A stretch of DNA of 64,000 bases from Methylobacterium dankookense (GCF_902141855.1 NZ_CABFVH010000010.1:1-64000); one strand, 5' to 3'. Shown: positions 48,910 through 58,025, counted from the first letter of the stretch. Notes: a model not told the origin generated them from the sequence alone. Numbers and translations: made by a program.

Positions 48910-50196
48910 ATGGACCTGGCTTATTTCTGGTACGAGGGAGCGCGGGCGCTGATGGCGCCGGCCCGGATCGCGGCCGACGTCACCCGCTACGCGGTGCAGA
49001 ACCCGGCCAACCCGATGGCCTACTCGCCCTATGCCCGCTCGATCGCGGCGGGCTGCGAGATGTTCGAGCGGGTCACCCGCCGCTACGGCAAGCCGCATTT
49101 CGGCCTCGACAGCACGGTGGTGGACGGCGTCTCCGTGCCGGTCACCGAGCGGGTGGTCTGGGAGCGGCCCTTCTGCCGGGTCGTCACCTTCGACCGCGGC
49201 TTCCTGCGCCCGCCGGCCGAGCCGCAGCCGAAGCTCCTCATCGTCGCGCCGATGTCGGGCCACTACGCCACGCTGCTGCGCGGCACCGTGGAGGCGATGC
49301 TACCGAACCATCAGGTCTTCATCACCGACTGGGCGGATGCCCGTATGGTGCCGGTCACCGCCGGGCGCTTCGACCTCGACACCTATATCGACTACCTGCA
49401 GGAGATCTTCCGCGACCTCGGCCCGGACCTGCACGTGATGGCCGTGTGCCAGCCGGCCGTGCCGGTGATCGCCGCGGTCGCGGTGATGGAGGCGCGGGCG
49501 GCGCACACCGTGCCCGTCTCGATGACCCTGATGGGCGGCCCGATCGACACCCGCCGCTCGCCCACCGCCGTGAACTGCCTTGCCCAGGAGCGCGGCCAGG
49601 CCTGGTTCGAGCGCAACACCATCGCCTACGTGCCGCCGACCTTCCCCGGCGCGTGGCGGCGCGTCTATCCGGGCTTCCTGCAGCTCTCCGGCTTCATGGC
49701 GATGAACCTCGACCGGCACGTCACCGCCCATGCCGACATGTTCGATCACCTCGTGAAGGGCGACGGCGATTCGGCCGAGAAGCACCGCGAGTTCTACGAC
49801 GAGTACCTCGCGGTGATGGACCTCACGGCGGAGTTCTACCTCCAGACCGTCGAGACGGTGTTCGTGGAACACGCCCTGCCGCGGGGCACGATGAGGCACC
49901 GGGGCGAGCCGGTCGACCTCGCCGCCATCCGCACCTGCGCGATCCTCGCGGTCGAGGGCGAGAAGGACGACATCTCGGGCGTCGGCCAGACGCTGGCGGC
50001 CCTCGACCTCACGCCGAACCTCCCCGACGCGCGCAAGGCCTACCACCTGCAGGACGGCGTCGGCCATTACGGCGTGTTCAACGGCTCGCGCTACCGCTCC
50101 GTCATCGCCCCGCGCATCGCCGCCTTCATCCGCGAGATGGCGGCCGAGCGGCAGAGCCCCGTGGCCCGGGTGCCGCACCTGCGCGCGGTGAGCTGA
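48910..50196 (+). CDS. phaZ: Intracellular polyhydroxybutyrate depolymerase
   Basis: 428 residues, alpha/beta hydrolase of the intracellular PHB depolymerase family (DepA type). The nucleophile is Cys in HVMAVCQPAVPV in place of the usual lipase-box Ser, as in Cupriavidus PhaZ1. MDLAYFWYEGARALMAPARI at the N-terminus and VGHYGVFNGSRYR near the C-terminus (catalytic His) are family blocks. It mobilises stored PHB to hydroxybutyrate units that enter acetyl-CoA and ethylmalonyl-CoA metabolism. Ribosome site GGGGGGAAC precedes the ATG. Confidence 0.93.
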   Translation: MDLAYFWYEGARALMAPARIAADVTRYAVQNPANPMAYSPYARSIAAGCEMFERVTRRYGKPHFGLDSTVVDGVSVPVTERVVWERPFCRVVTFDRGFLRPPAEPQPKLLIVAPMSGHYATLLRGTVEAMLPNHQVFITDWADARMVPVTAGRFDLDTYIDYLQEIFRDLGPDLHVMAVCQPAVPVIAAVAVMEARAAHTVPVSMTLMGGPIDTRRSPTAVNCLAQERGQAWFERNTIAYVPPTFPGAWRRVYPGFLQLSGFMAMNLDRHVTAHADMFDHLVKGDGDSAEKHREFYDEYLAVMDLTAEFYLQTVETVFVEHALPRGTMRHRGEPVDLAAIRTCAILAVEGEKDDISGVGQTLAALDLTPNLPDARKAYHLQDGVGHYGVFNGSRYRSVIAPRIAAFIREMAAERQSPVARVPHLRAVS

Positions 50197-50223
50197 GGCC
50201 TCCCTCCCCTCCCAGGCCTGTGC

Positions 50224-50251
50224 ATCCAGGCCTCCTCCCCGAGGCCTGGAT
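50224..50251 (+). terminator. Hairpin downstream of phaZ
   Basis: Ten-bp perfect stem ATCCAGGCCT/AGGCCTGGAT (50224-50233 with 50242-50251). No T-tract, so it may stabilise the message end rather than terminate. Confidence 0.4.
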
Positions 50252-50280
50252 CCGACACTGACGCCAAGCGCGACGCACCC

Positions 50281-50302
50281 CCCTCTCCCGTTCGGGAGAG
50301 GG
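50281..50302. repeat. Short palindromic repeat identical to 2776-2797
   Basis: CCCTCTCCCG-TT-CGGGAGAGGG, same stem and same two-base loop as the copy downstream of aroB. Confidence 0.75.
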
Positions 50303-50437
50303 AACCCGCGCCTCGCTCGGGAACGCCGCGGGCGGGAATGTTGCGTGAATGCGCTCCCCTGCGGCAACGGAGAGCGCGGCACTTGAGCGGCGCCCGACCC
50401 GGCTGGCAAATGGCCGAGCCTGCAGTAGAGTGCGGCC

Positions 50438-51184
50438 ATGCTCTCGGCCCTGCTGCGGCGCGTCGATCCGGCTCCCGCCCCCGACCACATCGAGATCGCC
50501 CATGCGGGCGAGACCTTCCGGATCCTGCTGCGCCGGCGCGACACGGCGCGGCGGCTGACGCTGCGGGTCTCCTCGGCCACCGGCGAGGTGGTGATGACGC
50601 TGCCGCCGCGCACGGGCCTCACCACGGCCCGGCGCTTCGCGGCGAGCCATGGCGGCTGGATCGCGGCCCGGCTCGCCCGGATGCCCGAGCGCATCGCCTT
50701 CGCGGAGGGGGCGGAGATCCCGGTGCGCGGCACCCCGCACCGGATCGTGCGCCGCGGCGAGCGCAGCGGCGCCACCCGGATCGAGGATTCCCCCATCGGC
50801 CCCATCCTCTCGGTCTCCTGCGGGGAGGCGCATGTGGGGCGGCGGGTGCGCGACTTCCTCCAGGCCGAGGCACGCCGGGACCTCGGCGCCGCCATCGCCC
50901 GCTACACCGCGTCCCTCGGCCAGGGCCCGACCCGCGTGACTCTCCGCGACACCCGCAGCCGCTGGGGCTCCTGCACGGCGCGGGGCGAATTGAACTTCTC
51001 CTGGCGCCTGATCCTCGCCCCGCCCCTGGTGCTCGACTACCTGGTGGCGCACGAGATGGCGCACTTACGCGAGATGAACCACTCGAACCGCTTCTGGACC
51101 CTCGTCGGCCGGATCTGTCCCCATGTGGACCCGGCCGAGGCCTGGCTGAAGCGCGAGGGCGCGGGGCTGCACCGCTACGGGTGA
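50438..51184 (+). CDS. YgjP/SprT-like metallopeptidase (M48-type, DUF45)
   Basis: 248 residues. The zinc site is AHEMAHLREMNHS near residues 205-217 (HExxH plus the Asn-His motif), preceded by RSRWGSCTARGELNFSWRL, the diagnostic block of YgjP-like proteins. The N-terminal half is a small beta domain (about 20-110). The cellular substrate is unknown. Monocistronic, with its start well separated from phaZ by palindromic repeats. Confidence 0.88.
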   Translation: MLSALLRRVDPAPAPDHIEIAHAGETFRILLRRRDTARRLTLRVSSATGEVVMTLPPRTGLTTARRFAASHGGWIAARLARMPERIAFAEGAEIPVRGTPHRIVRRGERSGATRIEDSPIGPILSVSCGEAHVGRRVRDFLQAEARRDLGAAIARYTASLGQGPTRVTLRDTRSRWGSCTARGELNFSWRLILAPPLVLDYLVAHEMAHLREMNHSNRFWTLVGRICPHVDPAEAWLKREGAGLHRYG

Positions 51185-51419
51185 GACCGGGCAGCATGCC
51201 TCTCTCATCCGCGGGACGCCGGGGAGCCGGTGTTGTGCGCATACCGTTCAGGGTTCCGCGGCGTCCCGCGTCTCCCTCTCCGGCCAGGCCTCCGGCATCG
51301 CCAGACGCGCGGGGACGAAGCCGCTTGCCCGGAACAGCCCGGCTTGGCCTCGCCTGGCCGCTTCGCTAAGCGGGGGGCGACCCGCTCGGCAGGACGAGCC
51401 CGACAGGACGAGGACCGCG

Positions 51420-52922
51420 ATGTTTCCCAAGCCGCTGCCCGCGCTCGAGCCCAACACCTTCGCCTTCGAGCAATTGCCCCTGGTGAAGCCCACGGGATTC
51501 CGCGAGTACGACGCGCGCTGGCTGTTCCCCAAGGAGATCAACCTGATGGGGGTGCAGGCGCTGGGCCTCGGCATCGGCACCCTGGTGCACGAGCTCGGCG
51601 TGCGGCCCGACATCGTCACCGGCCACGATTTCCGCAGCTACTCCTCCGCGATCAAGCTCGCGCTGATCGCCGGCATGCAGGCGGCGGGCCTGCGCGTGAA
51701 GGATATCGGCCTCGCCCTCTCGCCGATGGCCTATTTCGGCCAGTTCGCCCTCGACTGCCCCTGCGTGGCCATGGTCACCGCCTCGCACAACGACAACGGC
51801 TGGACCGGCGTGAAGATGGGCGCCAACCGGCCGATGACCTTCGGCCCCGACGAGATGGGCCGCCTGAAGGAGATCGTCCTCGGCGGCACCTACCAGTACC
51901 GCGACGGCGGCTCCTACGAATTCGTGGAGGGCTTCGCCGAGACCTACCTGAAGGACCTCAAGACCCGGGCCAAGCCCATCACGCGCAAGCTCAAGGTGGT
52001 GGCCGCCTGCGGCAACGGTACCGCCGGCGCCTTCGCGCCGCGGCTCCTGGAGGCGCTGGGCGTCGAGGTGGTGCCCCTCGACGTCGAGCCCGACTACACC
52101 TTCCCGCGCTACAACCCGAACCCCGAGGACATGGAGATGCTCCATGCCATCGCGGCCAAGGTGAAGGAGACCGGCGCCGATGTCGGCCTCGGCTTCGACG
52201 GCGACGGCGACCGCTGCGGCGTGGTGGATAACGAGGGGGAAGAGATCTTCGCCGACAAGATCGGCGTCATGCTGGCCCGCGACCTCGGCAAGCTGCATCC
52301 CGGCGCGACCTTCGTGGTCGATGTGAAGTCCACCGGGCTCTACAACACCGATCCCGAGCTTCAGGCGGTCGCAGTCAAGACCGATTACTGGAAGACCGGC
52401 CATTCCTACATCAAGCGCCGGGTCAACGAGCTCGGCGCGCTGGCGGGCTTCGAGAAGTCGGGCCACTTCTTCTTCAACGAGCCGATCGGGCGCGGCTACG
52501 ACGACGGGTTGCTCACCGCGATCAGCGTGATCGAGATGCTCGACCGCAATCCCGATAAATCCATGGCCGACCTCTACCGGGCCCTGCCCAAGACCTGGGG
52601 CTCGCCGACCATGTCGCCGCATTGCGACGACGAGGTGAAGTACGGCGTGGTGGAGACGGTGACGAAGCGCTTCCGGGCGATGAAGGAGGCCGGCGAGGCG
52701 CTGGCCGGGCAGAAGATCGTCGACCTCGTCACCGTGAACGGCGTGCGCATCACCGCCGAGGACGGCACGTGGGGGCTGGTGCGCGCCTCCTCGAACAAGC
52801 CGGAACTGGTGGTGGTGATCGAGAGCCCGGTCTCGGAGGCGCGGCTGCGGGCGATGTTCGCGGCGGTCGACGGGGTGCTGCGCGAGAACGCCGAGGTCGG
52901 CGCCTACAACCAGACGATCTGA
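51420..52922 (+). CDS. Phosphomannomutase/phosphoglucomutase
   Basis: 500 residues, alpha-D-phosphohexomutase family, four-domain fold. The phosphoserine loop reads TASHNDNGWTG instead of the usual TASHNP. The metal loop FDGDGDRCGVVD is intact, the sugar-binding loop is GFEKSGHFFF, and the phosphate-binding loop falls near VRASSNKPELVV. It interconverts 6- and 1-phosphates of mannose or glucose for exopolysaccharide and LPS precursors. Family includes ManB, AlgC and ExoC; which sugar is preferred cannot be told. Confidence 0.9.
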   Translation: MFPKPLPALEPNTFAFEQLPLVKPTGFREYDARWLFPKEINLMGVQALGLGIGTLVHELGVRPDIVTGHDFRSYSSAIKLALIAGMQAAGLRVKDIGLALSPMAYFGQFALDCPCVAMVTASHNDNGWTGVKMGANRPMTFGPDEMGRLKEIVLGGTYQYRDGGSYEFVEGFAETYLKDLKTRAKPITRKLKVVAACGNGTAGAFAPRLLEALGVEVVPLDVEPDYTFPRYNPNPEDMEMLHAIAAKVKETGADVGLGFDGDGDRCGVVDNEGEEIFADKIGVMLARDLGKLHPGATFVVDVKSTGLYNTDPELQAVAVKTDYWKTGHSYIKRRVNELGALAGFEKSGHFFFNEPIGRGYDDGLLTAISVIEMLDRNPDKSMADLYRALPKTWGSPTMSPHCDDEVKYGVVETVTKRFRAMKEAGEALAGQKIVDLVTVNGVRITAEDGTWGLVRASSNKPELVVVIESPVSEARLRAMFAAVDGVLRENAEVGAYNQTI

Positions 52923-52942
52923 CCGGACGCGGCCCCGGGAGG

Positions 52943-53434
52943 CTACTTCTCGGGGCCGGCACTGCCGATGGCGAGCTTGCGGCGCTGGTCGGCCTGGCTG
53001 CTCACCTGCCCGAAGTAATCGGCCGTGTCGCCGAGCTGCATGGAGGGCTGGCAGATCGGGGTGCAGGAATAGGAGTTGCGCTCGCTCGGCCCGCGCTGGA
53101 CCGTGACCACCGAGCTCTGCGACGCCTCGACTCGGATCATGGTCTCGGCGATCATCGCGCCGGCCGCATCGAGGGCGATCAGGTTGGTGGCGCCGAAGCT
53201 CTTGCCGGTGAGCACGAGCACGCCGTTCTTCTGAAGGGTCACGTCGGCGATGAGCGGGTTGCCGACGATCACCGTCTGCGCCTTCTCCGGGAGCCGCATC
53301 ACCTTGGCGTTATCGACGCTCACGCTCACCACCGGCAGGGCGGCCTCCGCGGCGCGGCCCGGGCCGGCGCCGCCGGGCAGCGCGGCCGAGGCCGCGAGCA
53401 GGCCTGCGGCGAGGCGGAGGACGGAACGGCGCAT
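52943..53434 (-). CDS. Stand-alone pilus-assembly N-domain protein (CpaC N-terminal-like)
   Basis: 163 residues: signal peptide (about 1-29), then a domain like the N-terminal part of the CpaC secretin (VDNAKVMRLPEKAQTVIVGNP and LTGKSFGATNLIALDAAG). There is no secretin domain. The C-terminal third has a cysteine pair (SYSCTPICQPS) that could form a periplasmic disulphide. It is divergent from the pilin gene and beside the Tad locus, so it probably helps build or gate the secretin. Converges on the phosphohexomutase gene. Confidence 0.8.
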   Translation of the reverse strand: MRRSVLRLAAGLLAASAALPGGAGPGRAAEAALPVVSVSVDNAKVMRLPEKAQTVIVGNPLIADVTLQKNGVLVLTGKSFGATNLIALDAAGAMIAETMIRVEASQSSVVTVQRGPSERNSYSCTPICQPSMQLGDTADYFGQVSSQADQRRKLAIGSAGPEK

Positions 53435-53812
53435 CGGGCGTTGGCCTTCGGATTTCCGCGGGCGGGACGGGGAGGCAGCACGGCGAGCGCGCCGCCCCCG
53501 CGCAGCGAAACACCGGATTGGTGAAAGAAGCGCTAAGGCGGCCTCGCCCCCGTTCATCCTTACGTCGTGCCGGGCGGCCCACGGCCCTCGGCAAGCGTCG
53601 CCGATGGTATTGCTGCATCAGCGATATCGGGCTCCGACTGTCGTTCCGCTTACGATCTCTTCACCACGACACGGCTGTGCTGGCCATCGCTTCCCGCAGC
53701 GAGACGATTTAACCGATTTTCAAGGGCGGTGCTGGCATTCTTCCCCTGCCGCCGATCGAGACGAAGATCTTCGACGGCCCCCTCGCAGGTCGTTCCTCCA
53801 AGGATCTCAGCC
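53435..53812. other. 378-bp divergent regulatory region upstream of pilA
   Basis: Between the CpaC-N-like gene and the Flp pilin. It carries a TTAACCGATTTTCAA CtrA-like site (53709-53723), about 90 bp before the pilin ATG. The stretch 53600-53730 is AT-richer than its surroundings and should contain the pilin promoter; I cannot fix its -35/-10. Confidence 0.5.
53709..53723. promoter_or_regulatory. Candidate CtrA site upstream of pilA
   Basis: TTAACCGATTTTCAA: a full TTAACC half and a one-mismatch TTAA half with the correct 7-bp spacing. CtrA activates pilA in Caulobacter, which makes this site plausible; binding here is inferred. Confidence 0.45.
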
Positions 53813-53977
53813 ATGAAGTCTGTGTTCAAGCGTTTCGCTGCCGACGAGTCCGGCGCCACCGCGATCGAGTACGGCATGATCGCCGCCCTCATCGCCGTCG
53901 TCATCATCGGCACCCTGAAGATCATCGGCACGCAGCTCAACGCGAAGTTCAACGCGATCTCCGCCCAGCTGAACTGA
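53813..53977 (+). CDS. pilA: Flp-type pilin
   Basis: 54 residues. Class IVb prepilin: short leader ending in ESG, then ATAIEYGMIAALIAVVIIG, with Glu5 and Tyr6 of the mature protein and a 20-residue hydrophobic helix. Cleaved and assembled by the CpaA/TadV peptidase encoded next. Flp pili mediate surface attachment and biofilm. AAGGAT precedes the ATG. A stable hairpin after the gene may hold its expression above that of the assembly genes. Confidence 0.95.
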   Translation: MKSVFKRFAADESGATAIEYGMIAALIAVVIIGTLKIIGTQLNAKFNAISAQLN

Positions 53978-54086
53978 TCCGCGTCGCGGCACGCCCGGCG
54001 GCACCGTTCGCGCTCCGGCCCGCCCCCAGCGGGGGTCCGGGACCGGGCGCGGCACCGGTTGGGCGGACCTGAACAGCGCGCCGCCG

Positions 54087-54123
54087 CCGTGGCCGTTCCC
54101 GTGGAAGGCGGGACCGGCCACGG
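54087..54123 (+). terminator. Attenuator-like hairpin between pilA and cpaA
   Basis: Fifteen-bp stem with one mismatch (54087-54101 with 54109-54123), seven-base loop, ending 56 bp before the cpaA start. The following GTTTC is a poor T-tract, so partial termination or message stabilisation is likelier than full stop. Confidence 0.5.
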
Positions 54124-54178
54124 CTGCGTTTCGACCGGGGCCCGCGCACCCCCTCCCCTGCCCGGACAAGGTGACGCG

Positions 54179-54685
54179 ATGGCCTCCCTCGGCATCCTGG
54201 TCGTGTTCCCGTTCCTGATGGCCTATGCGGCCGCCAGCGACCTCTTGACCATGCTGATCCCCAACCGGATCTCGCTCGCCCTCATCGCCGCCTTCGCCGC
54301 CCTCGCCTGCACCGGCCTGATGTCCTGGACCGAGCTCGGCCTGCATCTCGGCGCCGCGGCCCTCGTGCTCACCGTCTGCTTCACGCTCTTCGCCTTCGGC
54401 GTGATCGGCGGCGGCGACGCCAAGCTCGCCGCGGCGACCGCGCTCTGGCTCGGCTTCGACGGGCTGCTCGACTATCTCCTCGTGGCCTCGATCCTGGGCG
54501 GCGGCCTGACGCTGGCGATCCTCGCGGCCCGCTCCCACCCGCTGCCGCAGGCCATCGCCCGGATGCCCTTCGCGCTCCACCTGCACGACCGCGCCACCGG
54601 TATCCCCTACGGCATCGCGCTCGCCGCCGCGGCCCTGCTCGTCCTGCCGGAGACCACCGTCTGGGCGCGCACCTTCGCGGCCTGA
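54179..54685 (+). CDS. cpaA: Prepilin peptidase CpaA/TadV
   Basis: 168 residues with five to six membrane helices. Aspartyl-protease residues: Asp in AYAASDLLTMLIPN and Asp in the GGGDAKLAA (GxGD) motif. It removes the leader of the Flp pilin. The ATG at 54179 begins the first helix; the upstream in-frame extension is non-coding. Confidence 0.93.
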   Translation: MASLGILVVFPFLMAYAAASDLLTMLIPNRISLALIAAFAALACTGLMSWTELGLHLGAAALVLTVCFTLFAFGVIGGGDAKLAAATALWLGFDGLLDYLLVASILGGGLTLAILAARSHPLPQAIARMPFALHLHDRATGIPYGIALAAAALLVLPETTVWARTFAA

Positions 54686-54898
54686 TCCGGATCCGGGCGC
54701 GGCCAGCATTCGTCGCCTCGCGCCACCGCATTGGCCCCCGGCGCAGCCGCCGAAACGGTCCGGATCGACTGGGAGAACCGCTTTCGGACGCAGCGGGCAA
54801 GCGTCCGGTGACGTCTCCTTAACCCTAATTACACGAATGCCGCGGCACTCTGGCGGCGACGGCGCAGTCCGAGCCGTCGTCCTTGCCGTGGTCTGCCG

Positions 54899-55699
54899 AT
54901 GCAACCAGCACGCCTTGCCGTTCTCGCCATAGCCCTCGTCGCGGGCGGCGGTGCGGCGCTGCTCATGAGCGGCGGTGATCCGCCGCCGCCGCCCCCGCCC
55001 GTCGCCCGGGTGGAGCCGCCGCCGGCCCCGGTGACGGAGGTGCTGGTCGCGGCCGCCGAGCTTCCCATGGGGCAGGTGCTTCAGGCCGCCGACCTGCGCT
55101 GGCAGAAATGGCCCGAGGACGCGCTGACCCCGGGCTACATGACCCGCAAGCTGAATCCGAAGGCCCTGGAGGAGGCGGTCGGCGCCACGGTGCGCGCGCC
55201 CTTCCTCGTCGGCGAGCCCGTGCGCCCGCAGAAGCTGGTGCGCCCGGACAGCGGCTTCATGGCCGCGATCCTGCCCCAGGGCATGCGCGCGGTGGCCATC
55301 GTCACCGATACCCGCGGCACCAACTCGGCCGGCGGCTTCATCCTGCCGAACGACCGCGTGGACGTTATCCGCACCTACCGCGACGAGGAGAACTCGCGCG
55401 CCACCGGCACCGACGTGCAGCTCTCGCAGACCATCCTCTCCGACATCCGGGTGCTCGCGGTCGGCCAGCTCATCCAGGAGAAGAACGGCACCAACGTCGT
55501 CACCGGCGAGACCGCGACGCTGGCGCTGACGCCGGCCCAGGCCGAGACCATCACGCTCGCGCAGAAGGTCGGCTCGCTGTCGCTGGCGCTGCGCAGCATC
55601 GCCGATTCCGGCAGGCCGGTGGAGGCCGAGCCGGAGCAGAAGAATCCCGCCCTCACGGTCGTGCGCTTCGGCGTCGCCCGGCAGCAGACCACCCGGTGA
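54899..55699 (+). CDS. cpaB: Tad pilus assembly protein CpaB/RcpC
   Basis: 266 residues: signal anchor (about 1-25), a proline-rich spacer, then the SAF domain (about 45-110, opening with VLVAAAELPMGQVLQAADL) and the RcpC-like domain with GFILPNDRVDVIRTYRD. Periplasmic, thought to link secretin and peptidoglycan. A TTAACC half-site at 54819 lies upstream. Its stop overlaps the cpaC start. Confidence 0.92.
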   Translation: MQPARLAVLAIALVAGGGAALLMSGGDPPPPPPPVARVEPPPAPVTEVLVAAAELPMGQVLQAADLRWQKWPEDALTPGYMTRKLNPKALEEAVGATVRAPFLVGEPVRPQKLVRPDSGFMAAILPQGMRAVAIVTDTRGTNSAGGFILPNDRVDVIRTYRDEENSRATGTDVQLSQTILSDIRVLAVGQLIQEKNGTNVVTGETATLALTPAQAETITLAQKVGSLSLALRSIADSGRPVEAEPEQKNPALTVVRFGVARQQTTR

Positions 55700-57228
55700 T
55701 GGCCCAGATGCCCGCCCGTCCCGCCTTCCGCCCGCTGCGCGCCGCGCTCCGGCTCTCGCTCCCGCTCGCGGGCATCGCCCTCGGCTTCTCCGCCGCCGCC
55801 CAGGACCGGCCGGTCCTCGGCCCCGCGCCGACCCTGGCGGTCGGCGCCGCCGAGGCCTCGGCCACCCGCAAGATCGAATTGACCGCCGGCCGCTCGGTCA
55901 TCGTCGACCTGCCGCGCGACGCCAAGGAGGTCTTCGTCGCGAACCCCAAGGTCGCCAACGCCGTGGTGCGCTCGACCCGCAAGGTCTTCGTGATCGGCAT
56001 GGAGAACGGCACCACCTCGATCTTCATCCTCGATGCCGAGGGGCGCCAGATCACCGCCCTCGACGTCACCGTCGCGCGCGATCTGAACCTCAACATCCTG
56101 CGCCAGCTCCTCGGCCAGAGCATCCCCGGCGCCCGCTTCGACGTGCGCTCCAGCGGCGACTCGGTGCTGCTCTCCGGCTCGGTCGCCTCGGCCGCCGAGG
56201 CGCAGCAGGCCATCGACATCGCCAACGCCTTCGTCGGCGTCTCCGGCGGCGGAGGGGGCGGCAGCGGGGCCGGCGTCGCCGGCGGCTCGCGCGGCGCGGT
56301 CATCAACAACCTGACCATCCGCGGCAAGGATCAGGTCATGCTGCGCGTGACCGTGGCCGAGGTCTCGCGCACGGTGCTGAAGCAGTTCGGCGTCAACCTC
56401 AGCGGCAACTGGTCGAACCTCAACCTCGTCAACGCCTCGCCGCTCGCGATCTCCGGCGGCCAGTTCCCCACCGGCAACCTGATCTCGGGGACGATCAACG
56501 GCCCCGGCGGCGCAAGCCTGACGGCGACGCTCAAGGCTTTCGAGCAGGCCGGCGTGTCGCGGATCCTGGCCGAGCCGACCCTGACCGCGATCTCGGGCGA
56601 ATCCGCCAAGTTCACGGCCGGCGGCGAGCTTCCGGTCCCGTCGAGCCAGACCTGCACCCCGGCCCTGGTGGCCGGCCAGCAGCCCACCTGCGTCGTCGGC
56701 ATCGCCTTCAAGAAATACGGCGTCAGCCTGAACTTCACGCCCGTCGTCCAGTCCGAGAACCGGATCTCGATCCGCGTCGGCACCGAGGTCAGCGAGATCG
56801 ACCCGCAGAACTCGTACAGCTTCGTCAGCGGCAACTCGACCACGGCCGTGCCCGGCCTGACGGTGCGCAACTCCGAGACCACCGTCGAGCTGCCCTCCGG
56901 CGGTACGATGATGACCGCGGGCCTGATCCAGCAGAAGAGCAAGTCGGCGATCGCCGGCCTGCCCGGCCTCATCAACCTGCCGATCCTCGGCGCCCTGTTC
57001 CGCAGCCGCGACTACCAGCGGCAGGAGACGGAGCTGATGATCATGGTGACGCCCTTCATCGCCAAGCCGATCGAGCCGCGCCAGGTCTCGAGGCCGGACG
57101 ACGGCTTCGTCGAGGCCACCGACGGCCAGGCGGTTCTGCTGGGCCAGATCAACCGCCTCTACGGCGTGGCCGGCGCCAAGCCCCTCGGACGCGGCTACCG
57201 CGGCCGCGTCGGCTTCATCACCGACTGA
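55699..57228 (+). CDS. cpaC: Tad pilus secretin CpaC/RcpA
   Basis: 509 residues: signal peptide to about 34, pilus-assembly N domain (about 50-120, GRSVIVDLPRDAKEVFVANP), BON-like domain (about 125-180), a Gly/Ser-rich linker, then the secretin domain (about 215-465) with VPGLTVRNSETTVELPSGG and GLIQQKSKSAIAGLPGL. It forms the outer-membrane channel for the pilus. ATG at 55699 overlaps the cpaB TGA. Confidence 0.94.
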   Translation: MAQMPARPAFRPLRAALRLSLPLAGIALGFSAAAQDRPVLGPAPTLAVGAAEASATRKIELTAGRSVIVDLPRDAKEVFVANPKVANAVVRSTRKVFVIGMENGTTSIFILDAEGRQITALDVTVARDLNLNILRQLLGQSIPGARFDVRSSGDSVLLSGSVASAAEAQQAIDIANAFVGVSGGGGGGSGAGVAGGSRGAVINNLTIRGKDQVMLRVTVAEVSRTVLKQFGVNLSGNWSNLNLVNASPLAISGGQFPTGNLISGTINGPGGASLTATLKAFEQAGVSRILAEPTLTAISGESAKFTAGGELPVPSSQTCTPALVAGQQPTCVVGIAFKKYGVSLNFTPVVQSENRISIRVGTEVSEIDPQNSYSFVSGNSTTAVPGLTVRNSETTVELPSGGTMMTAGLIQQKSKSAIAGLPGLINLPILGALFRSRDYQRQETELMIMVTPFIAKPIEPRQVSRPDDGFVEATDGQAVLLGQINRLYGVAGAKPLGRGYRGRVGFITD

Positions 57229-57305
57229 CCGTCTCCGATCCCCGCCTCGCCGGGCGCCCTGTTGCGGCCGCCCCGAAGACGGCCCGCCCTTTCAGGACCC
57301 GCGCC

Positions 57306-58025
57306 ATGACCGCCCTCCGTCCTCAGCTTCTTCCCCTCGCCGCGCTCGCCGCCCTCCTCGGGGCGTGCCAGGCCGACCGGGCCGCGACCGGCTCGATCTA
57401 TCCCCACGACTACCGCGCGCGGCACCCGATCGTGCTTGCCGACGGCAGCCGCAGCCTCGACGTCTTCCCCACCGGGCCCGGCCATCTCGATCCGCGCCAG
57501 CGGGCGGATGTCGACGCCTTCGTGCTCGAGTACCGACGCTACGGCCGCGGCACGCTCCTGGTCGAACTGCCGCGCGGGGTCGCGCCGGCGGCCGGCGCCG
57601 CGGTCGAGCGCACCGGCGCGGCGATCCGGCGGCTCACGGCCGAGGGCGGCGTCCCGTCCCGGGAGATCGTCGTGTCGGGCTATGCCGTGGCCAATCCCGG
57701 CCTCGCCGCACCGATCCGCCTGAGCTTCCAGCGCATGGAGGCCCGGGTCGCCGACCAGTGCGGGCTGTGGCCGCAGGATCTCGGCGTCAGCACGCCGATG
57801 TCGAACCTGCGCAACGAGCCGAACTGGAATCTCGGCTGCGCGACGCAATCCACCGTCGCCGCCCAGGTCGCCGACCCGGTCGACCTCGTGCGCGGCCGGA
57901 CGGAGGGCCGGATCGACACGGTCCGCCGCGTCAAGGACATCGATCAGCTGCGCATCGGCAAGGATCCCTCAACCAACTGGCGTCAGGATGGGCAGACCAA
58001 CGTGAGCAGCCGTCTCGGCATCTGA
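57306..58025 (+). CDS. cpaD: Tad pilus lipoprotein CpaD
   Basis: 239 residues with lipobox LLGAC (Cys at about 21) and the CpaD-family sequence YPHDYRARHPIVLADG near the mature N-terminus, plus the C-terminal FGCATQ-like NLGCATQSTVAAQVADP block. Outer-membrane lipoprotein that stabilises the secretin. It starts 77 bp after cpaC. Confidence 0.9.
   Translation: MTALRPQLLPLAALAALLGACQADRAATGSIYPHDYRARHPIVLADGSRSLDVFPTGPGHLDPRQRADVDAFVLEYRRYGRGTLLVELPRGVAPAAGAAVERTGAAIRRLTAEGGVPSREIVVSGYAVANPGLAAPIRLSFQRMEARVADQCGLWPQDLGVSTPMSNLRNEPNWNLGCATQSTVAAQVADPVDLVRGRTEGRIDTVRRVKDIDQLRIGKDPSTNWRQDGQTNVSSRLGI

Noticed and set aside
53733..53749. A sigma-54-like TGGCA...TGC element upstream of pilA
   Set aside because: The GG and GC pairs are two bases too far apart for a -24/-12 promoter.
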